Shown here in pieces: positions 16,141 through 24,907 of a stretch of DNA of 64,000 nucleotides. The stretch lies in the NCBI GenBank assembly GCA_038827615.1, contig JAWBNK010000001.1:496290-560289 (forward strand). The letters run 5' to 3'. Under the pieces are notes generated by a model, which saw nothing but the letters and a program-made list of their open reading frames with translations, was not told the DNA's origin and did no database searches. The position numbers and the translations under genes are program-made. Each line of letters begins with the position of its first letter. The stretch's first letter is position 1. The stretch comes from Thermosphaera sp. Lineage in GTDB: Archaea; Thermoproteota; Thermoprotei_A; Sulfolobales; Desulfurococcaceae.

Positions 16141-17054
16141 TAATATCTGCGCCGGCACGTCTGCATCTAGGCATGATCAATCCGTTCAACAGGGATTTGA
16201 GACTGTACACAAGCGTGGGTCTTGCGATAGATCATCCGAGGACAACAGTGGTAGTCAGAAGAAACCGAGAGTTATCCATAAACGGACCTAGGAGTTTCGA
16301 GATAAGGGAGAGAATATACCCTTTAGTGAAAAAATATAATCTACAGGAAGGTGCCGTTGAAGTAATAGAGTCTATTCCTAAACATGTAGGGTTGGGTTCG
16401 ACCACTCAGCTTTTATTATCAGTTGCCAAAGGGCTTTTAATAGCTAATGAGGTCGAGTTTGATATTGAAGAAGTATCATCAATGTTAAGGGTTGGCGAAA
16501 TATCGGGTGTTGGGAAGTATGCTTTCCAATATGGTGGTTTTATAGTTGACTCAGGTGTGAAGAATAAGAGTTTTCCTAAACTTTACATGAGGCTTGATTT
16601 TCCCGAGGAGTGGGGGTTTATCGTAGTAGTTCCGAATGGTGTGGGACTCACTGACGATGAAGAGAAGAGGGTTTTCAGTCAAGCGTTCCCTGTTCCAGTC
16701 TCACTGATCCACGAGGCCTCGTTTCATCTATTCGTAGAAATGATACCATCACTGAAGGAAAAAGACCATGTAGGGTTTGCTGAGGGGCTTGAAAAATTTC
16801 AGCTAACTGTTGGTAAAATGTTTAGCGAATACCAGGGAGGGGTTTTTTCTACCTACTCAGAACGAGCAGTTCATACATTGAAGAAACTCGGTATTCGAGG
16901 TGTGGGGCAGTCTTCATGGGGACCGGCAGTGTACGGATTCCTGCCGAGCATTGACGAAGTTGATTATATTAGACAGAGAATATTGGATCAATTAAACGCC
17001 CGGGTCTATGTTGTTCGACCAGATAACAAAGGGGCTGTAGTAGAATACAAGTAA
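16125..17054 (+). CDS. Beta-ribofuranosylaminobenzene 5'-phosphate (RFAP) synthase
   Basis: 309-residue GHMP-superfamily protein. SAPARLHLGMINPFN is the N-terminal GHMP segment; IPKHVGLGSTTQLLLSVAKG is the nucleotide/PRPP-binding glycine-rich loop; IRGVGQSSWGPAVYGF near the C-terminus is the RFAP-synthase block. The enzyme condenses p-aminobenzoate (or p-hydroxybenzoate) with PRPP, releasing CO2 and PPi, the first committed step of the (tetrahydro)methanopterin arene-ribitol part. GTG 16125 overlaps DUF447. Its presence in a non-methanogen implies a modified folate of the sulfopterin or methanopterin type. Confidence 0.88.
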   Translation: MVEEIIISAPARLHLGMINPFNRDLRLYTSVGLAIDHPRTTVVVRRNRELSINGPRSFEIRERIYPLVKKYNLQEGAVEVIESIPKHVGLGSTTQLLLSVAKGLLIANEVEFDIEEVSSMLRVGEISGVGKYAFQYGGFIVDSGVKNKSFPKLYMRLDFPEEWGFIVVVPNGVGLTDDEEKRVFSQAFPVPVSLIHEASFHLFVEMIPSLKEKDHVGFAEGLEKFQLTVGKMFSEYQGGVFSTYSERAVHTLKKLGIRGVGQSSWGPAVYGFLPSIDEVDYIRQRILDQLNARVYVVRPDNKGAVVEYK

Positions 17055-17065
17055 ATAGGGCTAGG

Positions 17066-18553
17066 TTATAATGCCATGGCTGTTCCCTCGCTCCTCGGAT
17101 CATTCCCTAGAACTATGTTCTCCAACGTTATAACTCCTACGTGGACATGTCCAGGGGAGCTGTATGGTTGAATAATGTTAACCGGGATATTACTTGAGAC
17201 TGGCGGCTTTAAAGGCTGCTCCGCTACGACTTGTTGATGACCATAAGGTATAGTATATAGGAATCTTGGAGAGTCCAAGGCACCTGGAATACTCATGTGG
17301 TAAACGAATATATTCTCGTAAACTCTCAGATGAAGTTGTGGTCTGTAGTCTCCCCCTACACATCCGATAACGTATTTCTCTTTATCCGTTGAAACTCCCA
17401 GCACCGATAAAGTGTGAAGGGGAAGCTTCTTCGGGGCAGGACTGTTAGGCAAGCCCTTTGATTTCGCGAAGCCTATTCCCCTGTTCTGAACGGGAAACCC
17501 TCCTGCCACAAGTCCAGAGCCGAAGGGATGGAATAAGCTTTGGATAAAACCGATGGTTGCTTCCCCGTCGGACACGATGAAGAATGTGGTATCGCCATCA
17601 CCGACTGCCTCATTAGGACTTCTATGATCCTGGGGTAGCCTAGAATAATGAACGTAATCGTAGGGATTTATTGTAAGATAGTCTGGGTCCCCGAGATAGT
17701 TGTCTCTGAACATATAGGATACTTCTATTGGATGCGACCATGCCAGGATTCTGGAGGGATCGTTAAAATCATACTTATCCAATCCGAGCTCATGTAATGC
17801 TGAGATCAAATTTAAAGTGACAATACCCTGCGAGTTAGGTGGGAGCTCGAATAACTGTTTTCCATCAAGCTCAAGCTTTAAAGGGTCCACTCTCCAACCT
17901 TCATGCTCCATGAAGTCCTCCAGCCCCAAGTCAACACCCTGTTCTTGGAGTTCGGCCACCAGTTCTTCCGCGATCCTTCCATAATAAAACTCATCCCACC
18001 CTCTTGTTGCTATCATTCTAAGCGTTCGAGCGGCATCCTTGTTGGTGACGAGAGATCCGACTTGAATATTGCTGAAATATTTCGACCACTTGTAAGGAGA
18101 CAACTTATCGTGATAAGATTTTGAAGAATGAGCTAAAAACCAGCCAGCTCGAAAACCATTGTAGGCGATCGAAATTGCCCGTCTTAACAACACGGATAGC
18201 GGCAGAGTTCCATATTCCTCGTTGATCATCCCCCATAAATAGACAAGCCCCGGGATTGTGACGGTTAAGGGACCCACCTCGGCCTTCACTTCTAGATACT
18301 TGTCGGGATCGAACCCTGAGGGGGATCTTCCAGAGGATGCGTACGCGATTACTTCATCATTGACAAATCCTAATAAGAATCCATCCCCTCCGGGGCCTCC
18401 CATTTGAGGTTGAACAATCGATAGAACACTGCTTACGGCTATGGCGGCATCGAAGGCGTTACCACCCTCCTCGAGGATTTCTATACCTGCTTTTACAGCA
18501 AGATAGTGATCTGCAGTTACCCCTTTCTTACCGAGAGCGATTTTAACTGGCAC
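17066..18553 (-). CDS. Gamma-glutamyltransferase-like Ntn hydrolase
   Basis: 495 residues. GGNAFDAAIAVSSVLSIVQPQMGGPGGDGFLLG is the GGT opening, and SGRSPSGFDPDKY holds the arginine that binds the glutamyl carboxylate in GGTs. The autoprocessing site is GDGDTTFFIVSDGEATIGFIQS, in which the Thr after DT becomes the nucleophile. The usual DTTH histidine is replaced by Phe. No signal peptide is seen, so it is probably cytosolic, unlike bacterial GGT. It converges on RFAP synthase (11-base gap) and lies 28 bases behind the CoA-transferase gene. It may act on glutathione-like peptides or on gamma-glutamyl tails. Confidence 0.85.
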   Translation of the reverse strand: MPVKIALGKKGVTADHYLAVKAGIEILEEGGNAFDAAIAVSSVLSIVQPQMGGPGGDGFLLGFVNDEVIAYASSGRSPSGFDPDKYLEVKAEVGPLTVTIPGLVYLWGMINEEYGTLPLSVLLRRAISIAYNGFRAGWFLAHSSKSYHDKLSPYKWSKYFSNIQVGSLVTNKDAARTLRMIATRGWDEFYYGRIAEELVAELQEQGVDLGLEDFMEHEGWRVDPLKLELDGKQLFELPPNSQGIVTLNLISALHELGLDKYDFNDPSRILAWSHPIEVSYMFRDNYLGDPDYLTINPYDYVHYSRLPQDHRSPNEAVGDGDTTFFIVSDGEATIGFIQSLFHPFGSGLVAGGFPVQNRGIGFAKSKGLPNSPAPKKLPLHTLSVLGVSTDKEKYVIGCVGGDYRPQLHLRVYENIFVYHMSIPGALDSPRFLYTIPYGHQQVVAEQPLKPPVSSNIPVNIIQPYSSPGHVHVGVITLENIVLGNDPRSEGTAMAL

Positions 18554-18581
18554 AGTAAAACTCCTCCACCTAGACGTGTGC

Positions 18582-19760
18582 TCACGGGTAAAAAACTACT
18601 CCATTTTCCTTTAATTTTTTGATTTCGTCCTCCGAGTATCCGAGTTCCCTTAATACTTGCTTAGTGTCTTCACCTAGTACTGGAGGTGCTTTAACGCTTA
18701 CAGGCCTTTCTCCATTAACGTAGCCGGGGGATGTTAGTTGAGGTATACTTCCTAATTTAGCGTGTTTGACTTGGAAAACCATACCTTGGCTGCTAACGTA
18801 GGGATCTTTGAAAACCTCATCTAACTCGTACACTGGTGCAGCGGGTACTCCGGCTTCTTCCAGTTTTTTGATCCAATAGTCCCTAGTGTTTGTTGAGAAA
18901 ATCTCTTGGAGAAGGTGAATTAATAAATCTCTATTTGCAACTCGATCTGGATTCGTTCTAAAGCGTGGATCACTTGTCAACTCCTCGTGTCCGATGGCTT
19001 TGCAGAAGTTTATCCATAATCTATCATTGGCTGCCGCAACAATGAACCATTTACCTTCACTGTCCTGAAAAGCCTGATATGGTACCATAGAGGGGTGTGC
19101 ATGACCCATTCTCCTCGGCTTTCTTCCAGTAGTCAGATACATCATGGGGACATAGCACATCGAGAAAATGGCGGTGTCATACATTGGTATCTCTAGCTTT
19201 ACTGGCCTAACGTTGCTGTAAAGACTTGCGAGTATGTAGTTGACTGCTACTAAGCCGGTTATTACATCAAATAGAGCGAAACTCACCCTGACAGGCGGAG
19301 CTCCTTCCTCACCGGTGGTAGTCATCAATGCCGACATTGCTTGAATAATTAGATCATAAGCAGGTTTTTGCTCATAGATGCTGTCCTTTTTAAACCCCTT
19401 GATGCTAGCGTATATGAGATTCGGATTTAATTTCACGAGCGTCTCGTAATCTACACCTAGTTTCTCGGCAACCCCAGGTCTAAAGTTTTCTATGACTACG
19501 TGCACCTTCTTGACGAGTTCATAAATTATTTTCAATCCCTCGGGATCTTTCAAATTTACAACAACACTCTTCTTTCCTCTGTTAATAGAGAGATAATAGG
19601 AGCTCTCCCCATTAACGAATGGAGCCCAAGTCCTCGTTTCATCTCCGGTCGGAGACTCTATCTTGATGACCTCTGCACCGAGGTCAGCTAACACCATTGT
19701 TGCGAAAGGACCTGCAAGGGTGTGACTTAAATCGAGGATTTTAAGCCCCTTAAGCAGCAT
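18582..19760 (-). CDS. Family III (CaiB/BaiF) CoA-transferase
   Basis: 392 residues. Family III hallmarks: ILDLSHTLAGPFATMVLADLGAEVIKIE at the start, INRGKKSVVVNLKDPEGL and VIENFRPGVAEKLG after it, and the catalytic aspartate region RVSFALFDVITGL (about residue 170). It moves CoA between carboxylic acids through an aspartyl-CoA anhydride; the substrate cannot be read. It follows the KaiC-like gene by 34 bases in a leftward run with pterin genes. Whether it belongs to the pathway or is only adjacent is open. Confidence 0.88.
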   Translation of the reverse strand: MLLKGLKILDLSHTLAGPFATMVLADLGAEVIKIESPTGDETRTWAPFVNGESSYYLSINRGKKSVVVNLKDPEGLKIIYELVKKVHVVIENFRPGVAEKLGVDYETLVKLNPNLIYASIKGFKKDSIYEQKPAYDLIIQAMSALMTTTGEEGAPPVRVSFALFDVITGLVAVNYILASLYSNVRPVKLEIPMYDTAIFSMCYVPMMYLTTGRKPRRMGHAHPSMVPYQAFQDSEGKWFIVAAANDRLWINFCKAIGHEELTSDPRFRTNPDRVANRDLLIHLLQEIFSTNTRDYWIKKLEEAGVPAAPVYELDEVFKDPYVSSQGMVFQVKHAKLGSIPQLTSPGYVNGERPVSVKAPPVLGEDTKQVLRELGYSEDEIKKLKENGVVFYP

Positions 19761-19794
19761 TACGATTCACCAATAGATTGATAATTCATTGAAG

Positions 19795-20586
19795 TTAAAA
19801 TTTATTTTTTGAAGATTTCAAAACCACAGGTTTAACCCCTTCTTTGTCAATGGTGAAAAGCGTCCATACAGCCTTGTGTGGAACTCCTTTCATCTTTCTG
19901 ACTAGTATTTGTCTTAAGGAAATTTCAAGCTCTCCGAGTTCCCTCTCCTTTAGGCTTCCTAACTCGATTATTCCATCGACGAGATGTTCAATGTTGAGGA
20001 GATATGATAAGAAATCTTCAGTTGAGGTATGAAGCGATGCTATCGTCGCAACACCCCGGTGTTTGGCTATGTTTGCTCGAATAGTTTTGACAAATTCAAT
20101 GATCCTAGTAGGATCGAGAGTTATCATGATTTCATTTAAACTATCTATTATCAGCACTCCTGTATTGTTCATTTTAAATGAGTCGACATTCTTTATGAGG
20201 GAGTAAACCACGCTCTCTATGTCGTTGGGATTGACCTCATCGATCACCATTGGGTGCGCCCTGCCCTTCTTACCTTTTATCAGGTAACTGAACCCGTCTA
20301 TAATGCCAAACCTTTGTTCCCTGAATGCGGTTTCGACGTCGGTATTATAGGATTTCAATTGCTCTACTATCGTTGCTGGGTCGTCGTCAAGAGTCAAGTA
20401 TAAGAGAGGCTCGCCCTCGGTGATCACCGATTTAGCAATATTTGCCAGCAAGACGCTTTTTCCTGCCCCTCCTTCTCCAGCTATAATTATGAGGGAGTTT
20501 CTCTTAACCCCTTCTGGTAGAACGTAGAGTAAAATATCTACATTAAATACGATCTTATTGCTTGACAAAATTATCACACAATACAA
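19795..20586 (-). CDS. KaiC/RadA-like RecA-superfamily ATPase, single domain
   Basis: About 260 residues. Walker A GEGGAGKS (about 35-42) and Walker B GVLIIDSLNE fit the KaiC/GvpD/FlaH group; no DNA-binding extension is seen. An ATP-dependent assembly or regulatory role is typical of such stand-alone proteins. No strong ribosome site marks the start: TTG 20586 is the longest choice, while GTG 20577 or TTG 20568 (behind GTGAT) are possible. It lies 80 bases behind the dihydropteroate-synthase-related gene, in the same direction. Confidence 0.72.
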   Translation of the reverse strand: MYCVIILSSNKIVFNVDILLYVLPEGVKRNSLIIIAGEGGAGKSVLLANIAKSVITEGEPLLYLTLDDDPATIVEQLKSYNTDVETAFREQRFGIIDGFSYLIKGKKGRAHPMVIDEVNPNDIESVVYSLIKNVDSFKMNNTGVLIIDSLNEIMITLDPTRIIEFVKTIRANIAKHRGVATIASLHTSTEDFLSYLLNIEHLVDGIIELGSLKERELGELEISLRQILVRKMKGVPHKAVWTLFTIDKEGVKPVVLKSSKNKF

Positions 20587-20666
20587 AATGTTACATAGCC
20601 CTCTAATAAATCAGACGTGTTTTCTGAAACTCAAGGATGACGTATATTTGCAGAGTTTATCAAGAA

Positions 20667-22208
20667 TCAAATTGGCTCTCGATCCGGGAATAAATCTGAA
20701 TCTTGAACGTAATCCTTCCCTAGCTTCAACGCGATCTCCGCCTTACACAGTTCTCTACCCAGATAATAGAAGTGTTCAGGCTTCGTTGCCAACTTTCTCT
20801 GCAAGATTTCACCAATAATCAGCGATGGGTCGTCTCCAATAATCGATATACTTGGAACCATAGATCCATGGTAGTAATGTTCTACAATTATGGACTTGCC
20901 CGCGTGATCCACGTAGATCTTGAAATACCCAGCGGGGTCGGCCGTGTGGGGGACACGTTTGCTGGCTACAGCAGCATTTTGAACGTCTTTGGGTCTAACA
21001 CCTCTACGCCTCTTATCTTTGCAGACGAGTAGATTGAGCGTGAAATCTTTTGGGTACCGCCCCTTCTCTCTCGCAAGAAGCGCCATCTCTATCGCTGTCT
21101 TGAACTCCCTTATAGAATTAGTTGTCTTAACGCTTGCTTCGGTTAAAAGGAATAATTCTACACCTATCTCAACACCTATTGTTGCTAGAACAGCGTTTAC
21201 TCCAATACTGTCTGCATCGATGAGTTCTACATAATTACTGACCCCCATTAGCATGGGGACGTCGGGAAAATGCTTCTTTACTTGGATGTACGCGTATACG
21301 GATTCTACGAACCCCTTCATCGGGGGGTAGAGGACAGGATCTAGAAGGATCTTCTTATGCCCTTGCCTCAGACCTTCCTCTAGACCTTTCTTTAAACTGA
21401 TCACTTTCTCATCAGCGGAGATTGCATTGTGGTCTGGGATTATTACTATGGCTGTTTTCTCAAACGACTGTTTGAATAATGATTTTTGAAGAAACTCGGG
21501 GGTGAAACTGAGAAGAATGTCGAATTCCCCATCTTGTAAGGAAGCTATCTCTTCTTGGCGTGGGAAGTCTACCCCAAGTGGAACGTCTAGCTTCTTTCTT
21601 ATCGATTTTGAGACATCTAGTAACTGTTCGAGGGTCAATCGACTGGTCCCAAGCACAATGATATCAGCTCCTTCAGACAAGTACCTCTTAATATTAAAGA
21701 GGACATCTTCAACGTTGTCGTGTTCGTTTAAGAATATTTCACCCGCTATTAACGGAAATCTGCTCGTCAGGGGTTTACCGCCTATGCGGGTTTGAGAGTT
21801 CTCGGCCTCTTTTCTCAGCCTGTCAAGTATCTCCTTCTCGCTCATCCTTTTATTTTCTGAAACCAGTTCATCAAGCGGATTTAGAGTAGATAGCTCTCCT
21901 CCATTCATTAAGTATTCGATCATAAATGGGATATCGTCGGCATATAGACAACCCTTGTAAACCGGTTTTCCAAGCCTTTTACTCACTTCTGCTAAATCCC
22001 CTTTAGTCATTCCGGGGACAATGATGATGTCCGACCAGTCGACATGCTCCTTGTAGCGGGGGAGTTCTCGCAAGAGGTATTCGCTGGTCATCATCGCGGC
22101 AACGGGTATCGGTAGCTCGAGAACCTTCATGTCAACCTGAGTAATGTTTTTAACACTCTTGTGTATAAGGGGAGCGGCAACTCTTCCAGTAACTAAGAGT
22201 ATCTTCAA
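20667..22208 (-). CDS. Dihydropteroate synthase-related protein (archaeal TIGR00284 type)
   Basis: 513 residues, far longer than bacterial FolP (about 280). The N-terminal domain (about 1-140) begins MKILLVTGRVAAPLI and holds IIVPGMTKGDL. The central part (about 150-360) is TIM-barrel DHPS-like: FPLIAGEIF, GADIIVLGTS, PLGVDFPRQEE, KKILLDPVLYPP. The C-terminal 130 residues resemble the small slr0651-type (DUF4346) domain (IYVDHAGKSIIVEHYYHG). This three-part layout is that of the archaeal proteins found where bacterial DHPS is missing, and it is thought to join the pterin and RFA-P halves of methanopterin. Starts at TTG, two bases after the previous stop. It follows mptA-mptE-mptD and the DmrX-like gene, which strongly supports that role. 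Confidence 0.88.
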   Translation of the reverse strand: MKILLVTGRVAAPLIHKSVKNITQVDMKVLELPIPVAAMMTSEYLLRELPRYKEHVDWSDIIIVPGMTKGDLAEVSKRLGKPVYKGCLYADDIPFMIEYLMNGGELSTLNPLDELVSENKRMSEKEILDRLRKEAENSQTRIGGKPLTSRFPLIAGEIFLNEHDNVEDVLFNIKRYLSEGADIIVLGTSRLTLEQLLDVSKSIRKKLDVPLGVDFPRQEEIASLQDGEFDILLSFTPEFLQKSLFKQSFEKTAIVIIPDHNAISADEKVISLKKGLEEGLRQGHKKILLDPVLYPPMKGFVESVYAYIQVKKHFPDVPMLMGVSNYVELIDADSIGVNAVLATIGVEIGVELFLLTEASVKTTNSIREFKTAIEMALLAREKGRYPKDFTLNLLVCKDKRRRGVRPKDVQNAAVASKRVPHTADPAGYFKIYVDHAGKSIIVEHYYHGSMVPSISIIGDDPSLIIGEILQRKLATKPEHFYYLGRELCKAEIALKLGKDYVQDSDLFPDREPI

Positions 22209-22210
22209 TA

Positions 22211-22927
22211 TTAAACACTCTCAAGAAGTTTCAATATCTCACGGGGATGTTTTATTATTTTGACACCAGGCATCTCTTTCAAATTATCCAGGATCATCTT
22301 GTAGTATGCATTGGGCTTTAATGTTATTTCGACGTCGAATTTTATTGCATCAAAGGGACAGTGGTCGAGACACTTGTAACATTTTTTGCATTTAAATGGT
22401 TCAACCCTTACTATCCAGTAATCGTCCCTCATTAGGGCTCCAGTTGGGCAGGCATTTGCTGCCACACATTGACTACACTGGGAGCATTTCCTACGATCGA
22501 CTTTTAAAGGAATCCTGCTTGATGTTTCAAAATAATCAACGGGGAGAATAAACAATTCTATATTGTTTTTCAAAGCGTGGGAGGCTAAATTAGTCACTAA
22601 AGAGTCCGATATCCCGTAAATGATTTTGCTCGAAGTATTCAAAGTAGCAGGCGAGATAACCGCAAATCTATAAATATCTGAATAGAGCCTTCCCGTAGAG
22701 GGAAAACCAGGGGCTTCTCTGGACTCAAGCACCAGCCCTGTTGGGTATGGCCCCTTTAAATTATCTGCGAGTCTGGCGGTAAGACCATAGTAGTCGAGTA
22801 AAGCCTCCCCGGCTTTAGAACAATACACTGTTACAGGGATCTTCAAGTGAAGTAATTCTAGGATGGTTTCAACTGATTCCTCTAAAAAAGGTCCTGCGCC
22901 CGTTATACCCCAAGCAACAGCACCCAT
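22211..22927 (-). CDS. Archaeoflavoprotein fused to 2[4Fe-4S] ferredoxin (DmrX/AfpA-like dihydropterin reductase)
   Basis: 239 residues from ATG 22927. The N-terminal 140 residues are a UbiX/Dfp-like flavoprotein (GITGAGPFLEESVETI, VISPATLNTSSKIIYGISDSLVTNL). The C-terminal part carries two clusters, CSQCSQCVAANACP and CKKCYKCLDHCP. This fusion matches Methanosarcina DmrX, dihydromethanopterin reductase, and archaeoflavoprotein AfpA. It would reduce dihydro- to tetrahydro-pterin with ferredoxin electrons as the last step of the cofactor pathway. It sits between mptD and the DHPS-like gene with gaps of 3 and 2 bases. Confidence 0.82.
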   Translation of the reverse strand: MGAVAWGITGAGPFLEESVETILELLHLKIPVTVYCSKAGEALLDYYGLTARLADNLKGPYPTGLVLESREAPGFPSTGRLYSDIYRFAVISPATLNTSSKIIYGISDSLVTNLASHALKNNIELFILPVDYFETSSRIPLKVDRRKCSQCSQCVAANACPTGALMRDDYWIVRVEPFKCKKCYKCLDHCPFDAIKFDVEITLKPNAYYKMILDNLKEMPGVKIIKHPREILKLLESV

Positions 22928-22930
22928 CAA

Positions 22931-23317
22931 TTATCTTTCCTCTTTAATTTCTTCAATGTATGCGAGGTTATAATCTAACTCTGGGACGTATCTAAGTGAT
23001 GCCTTGACGACGGCCTTGCCGTACTTTACGACCACATTTACGACCATGTTTCTTGTTTTTAAAGTTGAGTAATTGTAGGGTGAATCAGAGTTCTTGAAAT
23101 CAATGTTGATTACCACCTTGGCATCCTGCTTAAAAGGCTGTGCTTTAATTGCGTTTTCAATAACTTTTTCGAGAGCCTTAGCATCTTCGGGTGTTTTCAC
23201 CGGGATACCTGTGAATTGGTGTACAACCATTCCTAGAGCTATTCCGGCTTCAAAAGCCGCCCTTTCCCGATCGCTAACTTCTCTATGGAAGTATTTTCTC
23301 GCCGGGTCATAACTCAT
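22931..23317 (-). CDS. mptD: Archaeal dihydroneopterin aldolase MptD
   Basis: Cleaves 7,8-dihydroneopterin to 6-hydroxymethyl-7,8-dihydropterin and glycolaldehyde. 128 residues from ATG 23317. The start is set by GGAGGTGG 5 bases upstream, and it overlaps mptE by 11 bases. The helix ERAAFEAGIALGMVVHQFTGIPV is the characteristic MptD (DUF372) segment, and the tail VKASLRYVPELDYNLAYIEEI closes the fold. It is unrelated to bacterial FolB. Flanking mptE and mptA confirm the assignment. Confidence 0.92.
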   Translation of the reverse strand: MSYDPARKYFHREVSDRERAAFEAGIALGMVVHQFTGIPVKTPEDAKALEKVIENAIKAQPFKQDAKVVINIDFKNSDSPYNYSTLKTRNMVVNVVVKYGKAVVKASLRYVPELDYNLAYIEEIKEER

Positions 23318-24047
23318 GAATGCCACCTCCCACATGTAGGAACTGAACTCCTCTTTCTTGAAGGCTCTTCAGTAATAATCTCGCAATTTCCAACTTCCTC
23401 TTTTTAACTCTCTTATTGAAAGGAACCAGTTTCCCGGGGCATGAGTGCGGCTCTCCCATTAAATCGAAACCAGCTAAGTAGTTTCTATTAATGCCCAGTG
23501 CTAGTGCAACGAAAACTCCTCGATCACCATCTGTGAAGCCTCCGAAATTATAAACATGAGGTCTTGGTTCAACTTGAGTTGAACCTAATAAACGTCCTTT
23601 GAACATTGGAACGAATCTTGTAATCCTATCAACATTATCTCCGTGTGCATGTATAATTGTTACTGCGCCATTAAGGGAAGCTCGGAGAATATCAGCAATC
23701 AAGCCATCGAGATCTGAGACGATAATATTGGGGATTATGTTATGTTTTAGAAGGATCGTAGTAGCGCCATCAGCAGCTATAAGGAGTTTTCCACTTAGCT
23801 CTCCCTTCTCAACGAGATGTTCAATATCTTGCACTAGACTCTCTCCACAACCGAACACTATCGCCTCCTTAACTCCAACGAACATCGTTTTAAGCTCTGC
23901 ATATTCCATGACGTAAGGATGCGAGCTTAATACGTTGCTTAATAGATCAGTAGCTTCTTGATCCGCCTTGAAGTTTAAGCTCAGATTCTTCATTATAATG
24001 TTTTCATATATCTCCATCCACCAGGATTTCTCTACGAGCCAACTCAT
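23307..24047 (-). CDS. mptE: 6-hydroxymethyl-7,8-dihydropterin pyrophosphokinase MptE
   Basis: 246 residues with the MptE (DUF115) core LLIAADGATTILLKHNIIPNIIVSDLDG, followed by IIHAHGDNVDRI and NFGGFTDGDRGVFVALALG. The acidic SDLDG and HGDN motifs bind Mg-ATP. It activates the pterin alcohol for coupling to RFA-P. The start ATG overlaps mptA's stop (ATGA), with GGTGA six bases upstream; the stop overlaps mptD. It is the archaeal replacement for FolK. Confidence 0.92.
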   Translation of the reverse strand: MSWLVEKSWWMEIYENIIMKNLSLNFKADQEATDLLSNVLSSHPYVMEYAELKTMFVGVKEAIVFGCGESLVQDIEHLVEKGELSGKLLIAADGATTILLKHNIIPNIIVSDLDGLIADILRASLNGAVTIIHAHGDNVDRITRFVPMFKGRLLGSTQVEPRPHVYNFGGFTDGDRGVFVALALGINRNYLAGFDLMGEPHSCPGKLVPFNKRVKKRKLEIARLLLKSLQERGVQFLHVGGGIHEL

Positions 24048-24907
24048 TTATCTTCACCATAAATGTGCTCAAATTCTTTAACATGTCCTCCTACTCGGCT
24101 GACTACTCGGTATTGGTGGATGGTTTCAAAAGACACTACTTCGACAAATACCGTGTCATTTGGATTGAGGATTTTACCGTGTTTTTTAAAAAACATTGTT
24201 AAAACTTTTCTCGCAGCATCCTCAGTGAACCTCGGCTCAGAGAATATTTTGTTCACGAAAATTGCTTCCTCCTTCCTAGATAAGAGATTTATTGGCATGT
24301 TCACCGTGTTTATCAACAAGTCGAGGAGAGTGAGCGGAGATATGAGTTGCATACTGGATTCAACTCTTAATGATACTCTAGCTTTCTGCATGTGGGTTGC
24401 CTGAGTATTAAATAAGAAATTTGAGACCTTGAGGGCACAAGGGCATGCTAAAACATCCTCGACCTCAGCATAGCTTACCCACCTAATAACTCCCTGAGTC
24501 TTCTTATAAATTACACTGCATCCTAAAATCGCGTGATTAAGACCCTTATTGCTTTCGAAAAAATATTCTCCATGAATTTCTATTATTGCTTTTTCAGCGT
24601 AATCATTCGATTCAAAGATTTTCACAGCTAAGTCCAGTATCCCATCAAACCCTTTTTCTTGAATCAGATTATAATTTTCCCATATTACTCTATATAATCG
24701 TGACAAATGCGCACCACGCAACTCCTTGGGTAGGTCGACATAAACATTAAAAACGGGGATTAGAAACCCATTTCCAATTCGCAAAGGGGGGAGCTTGATA
24801 TCGGAGATTCCCACACTATCGATCGGTATAGGGTATTGGGGTTTTTCGATATGAACATCTGGTAGTTCATTGCTTCTCATCGAGTATGTCACTTCCGCTT
24901 GTTTCAT
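24044..24907 (-). CDS. mptA: GTP cyclohydrolase MptA (FolE2/IB type)
   Basis: 287 residues. Converts GTP to 7,8-dihydroneopterin 2',3'-cyclic phosphate with Fe(II) or another divalent metal. LPDVHIEKPQYPIPIDSVGISDI at the start, KGAHLSRLYR-like (RGAHLSRLYRVIWE) in the middle and EDVLACPCALKVS with the metal-binding cysteine are GTP-cyclohydrolase-IB features, as is HLxR. ATGA overlap with the thioredoxin-like gene in front. The next enzyme in the methanogen route, the cyclic phosphodiesterase MptB, is not in the window. Confidence 0.92.
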   Translation of the reverse strand: MKQAEVTYSMRSNELPDVHIEKPQYPIPIDSVGISDIKLPPLRIGNGFLIPVFNVYVDLPKELRGAHLSRLYRVIWENYNLIQEKGFDGILDLAVKIFESNDYAEKAIIEIHGEYFFESNKGLNHAILGCSVIYKKTQGVIRWVSYAEVEDVLACPCALKVSNFLFNTQATHMQKARVSLRVESSMQLISPLTLLDLLINTVNMPINLLSRKEEAIFVNKIFSEPRFTEDAARKVLTMFFKKHGKILNPNDTVFVEVVSFETIHQYRVVSRVGGHVKEFEHIYGEDK

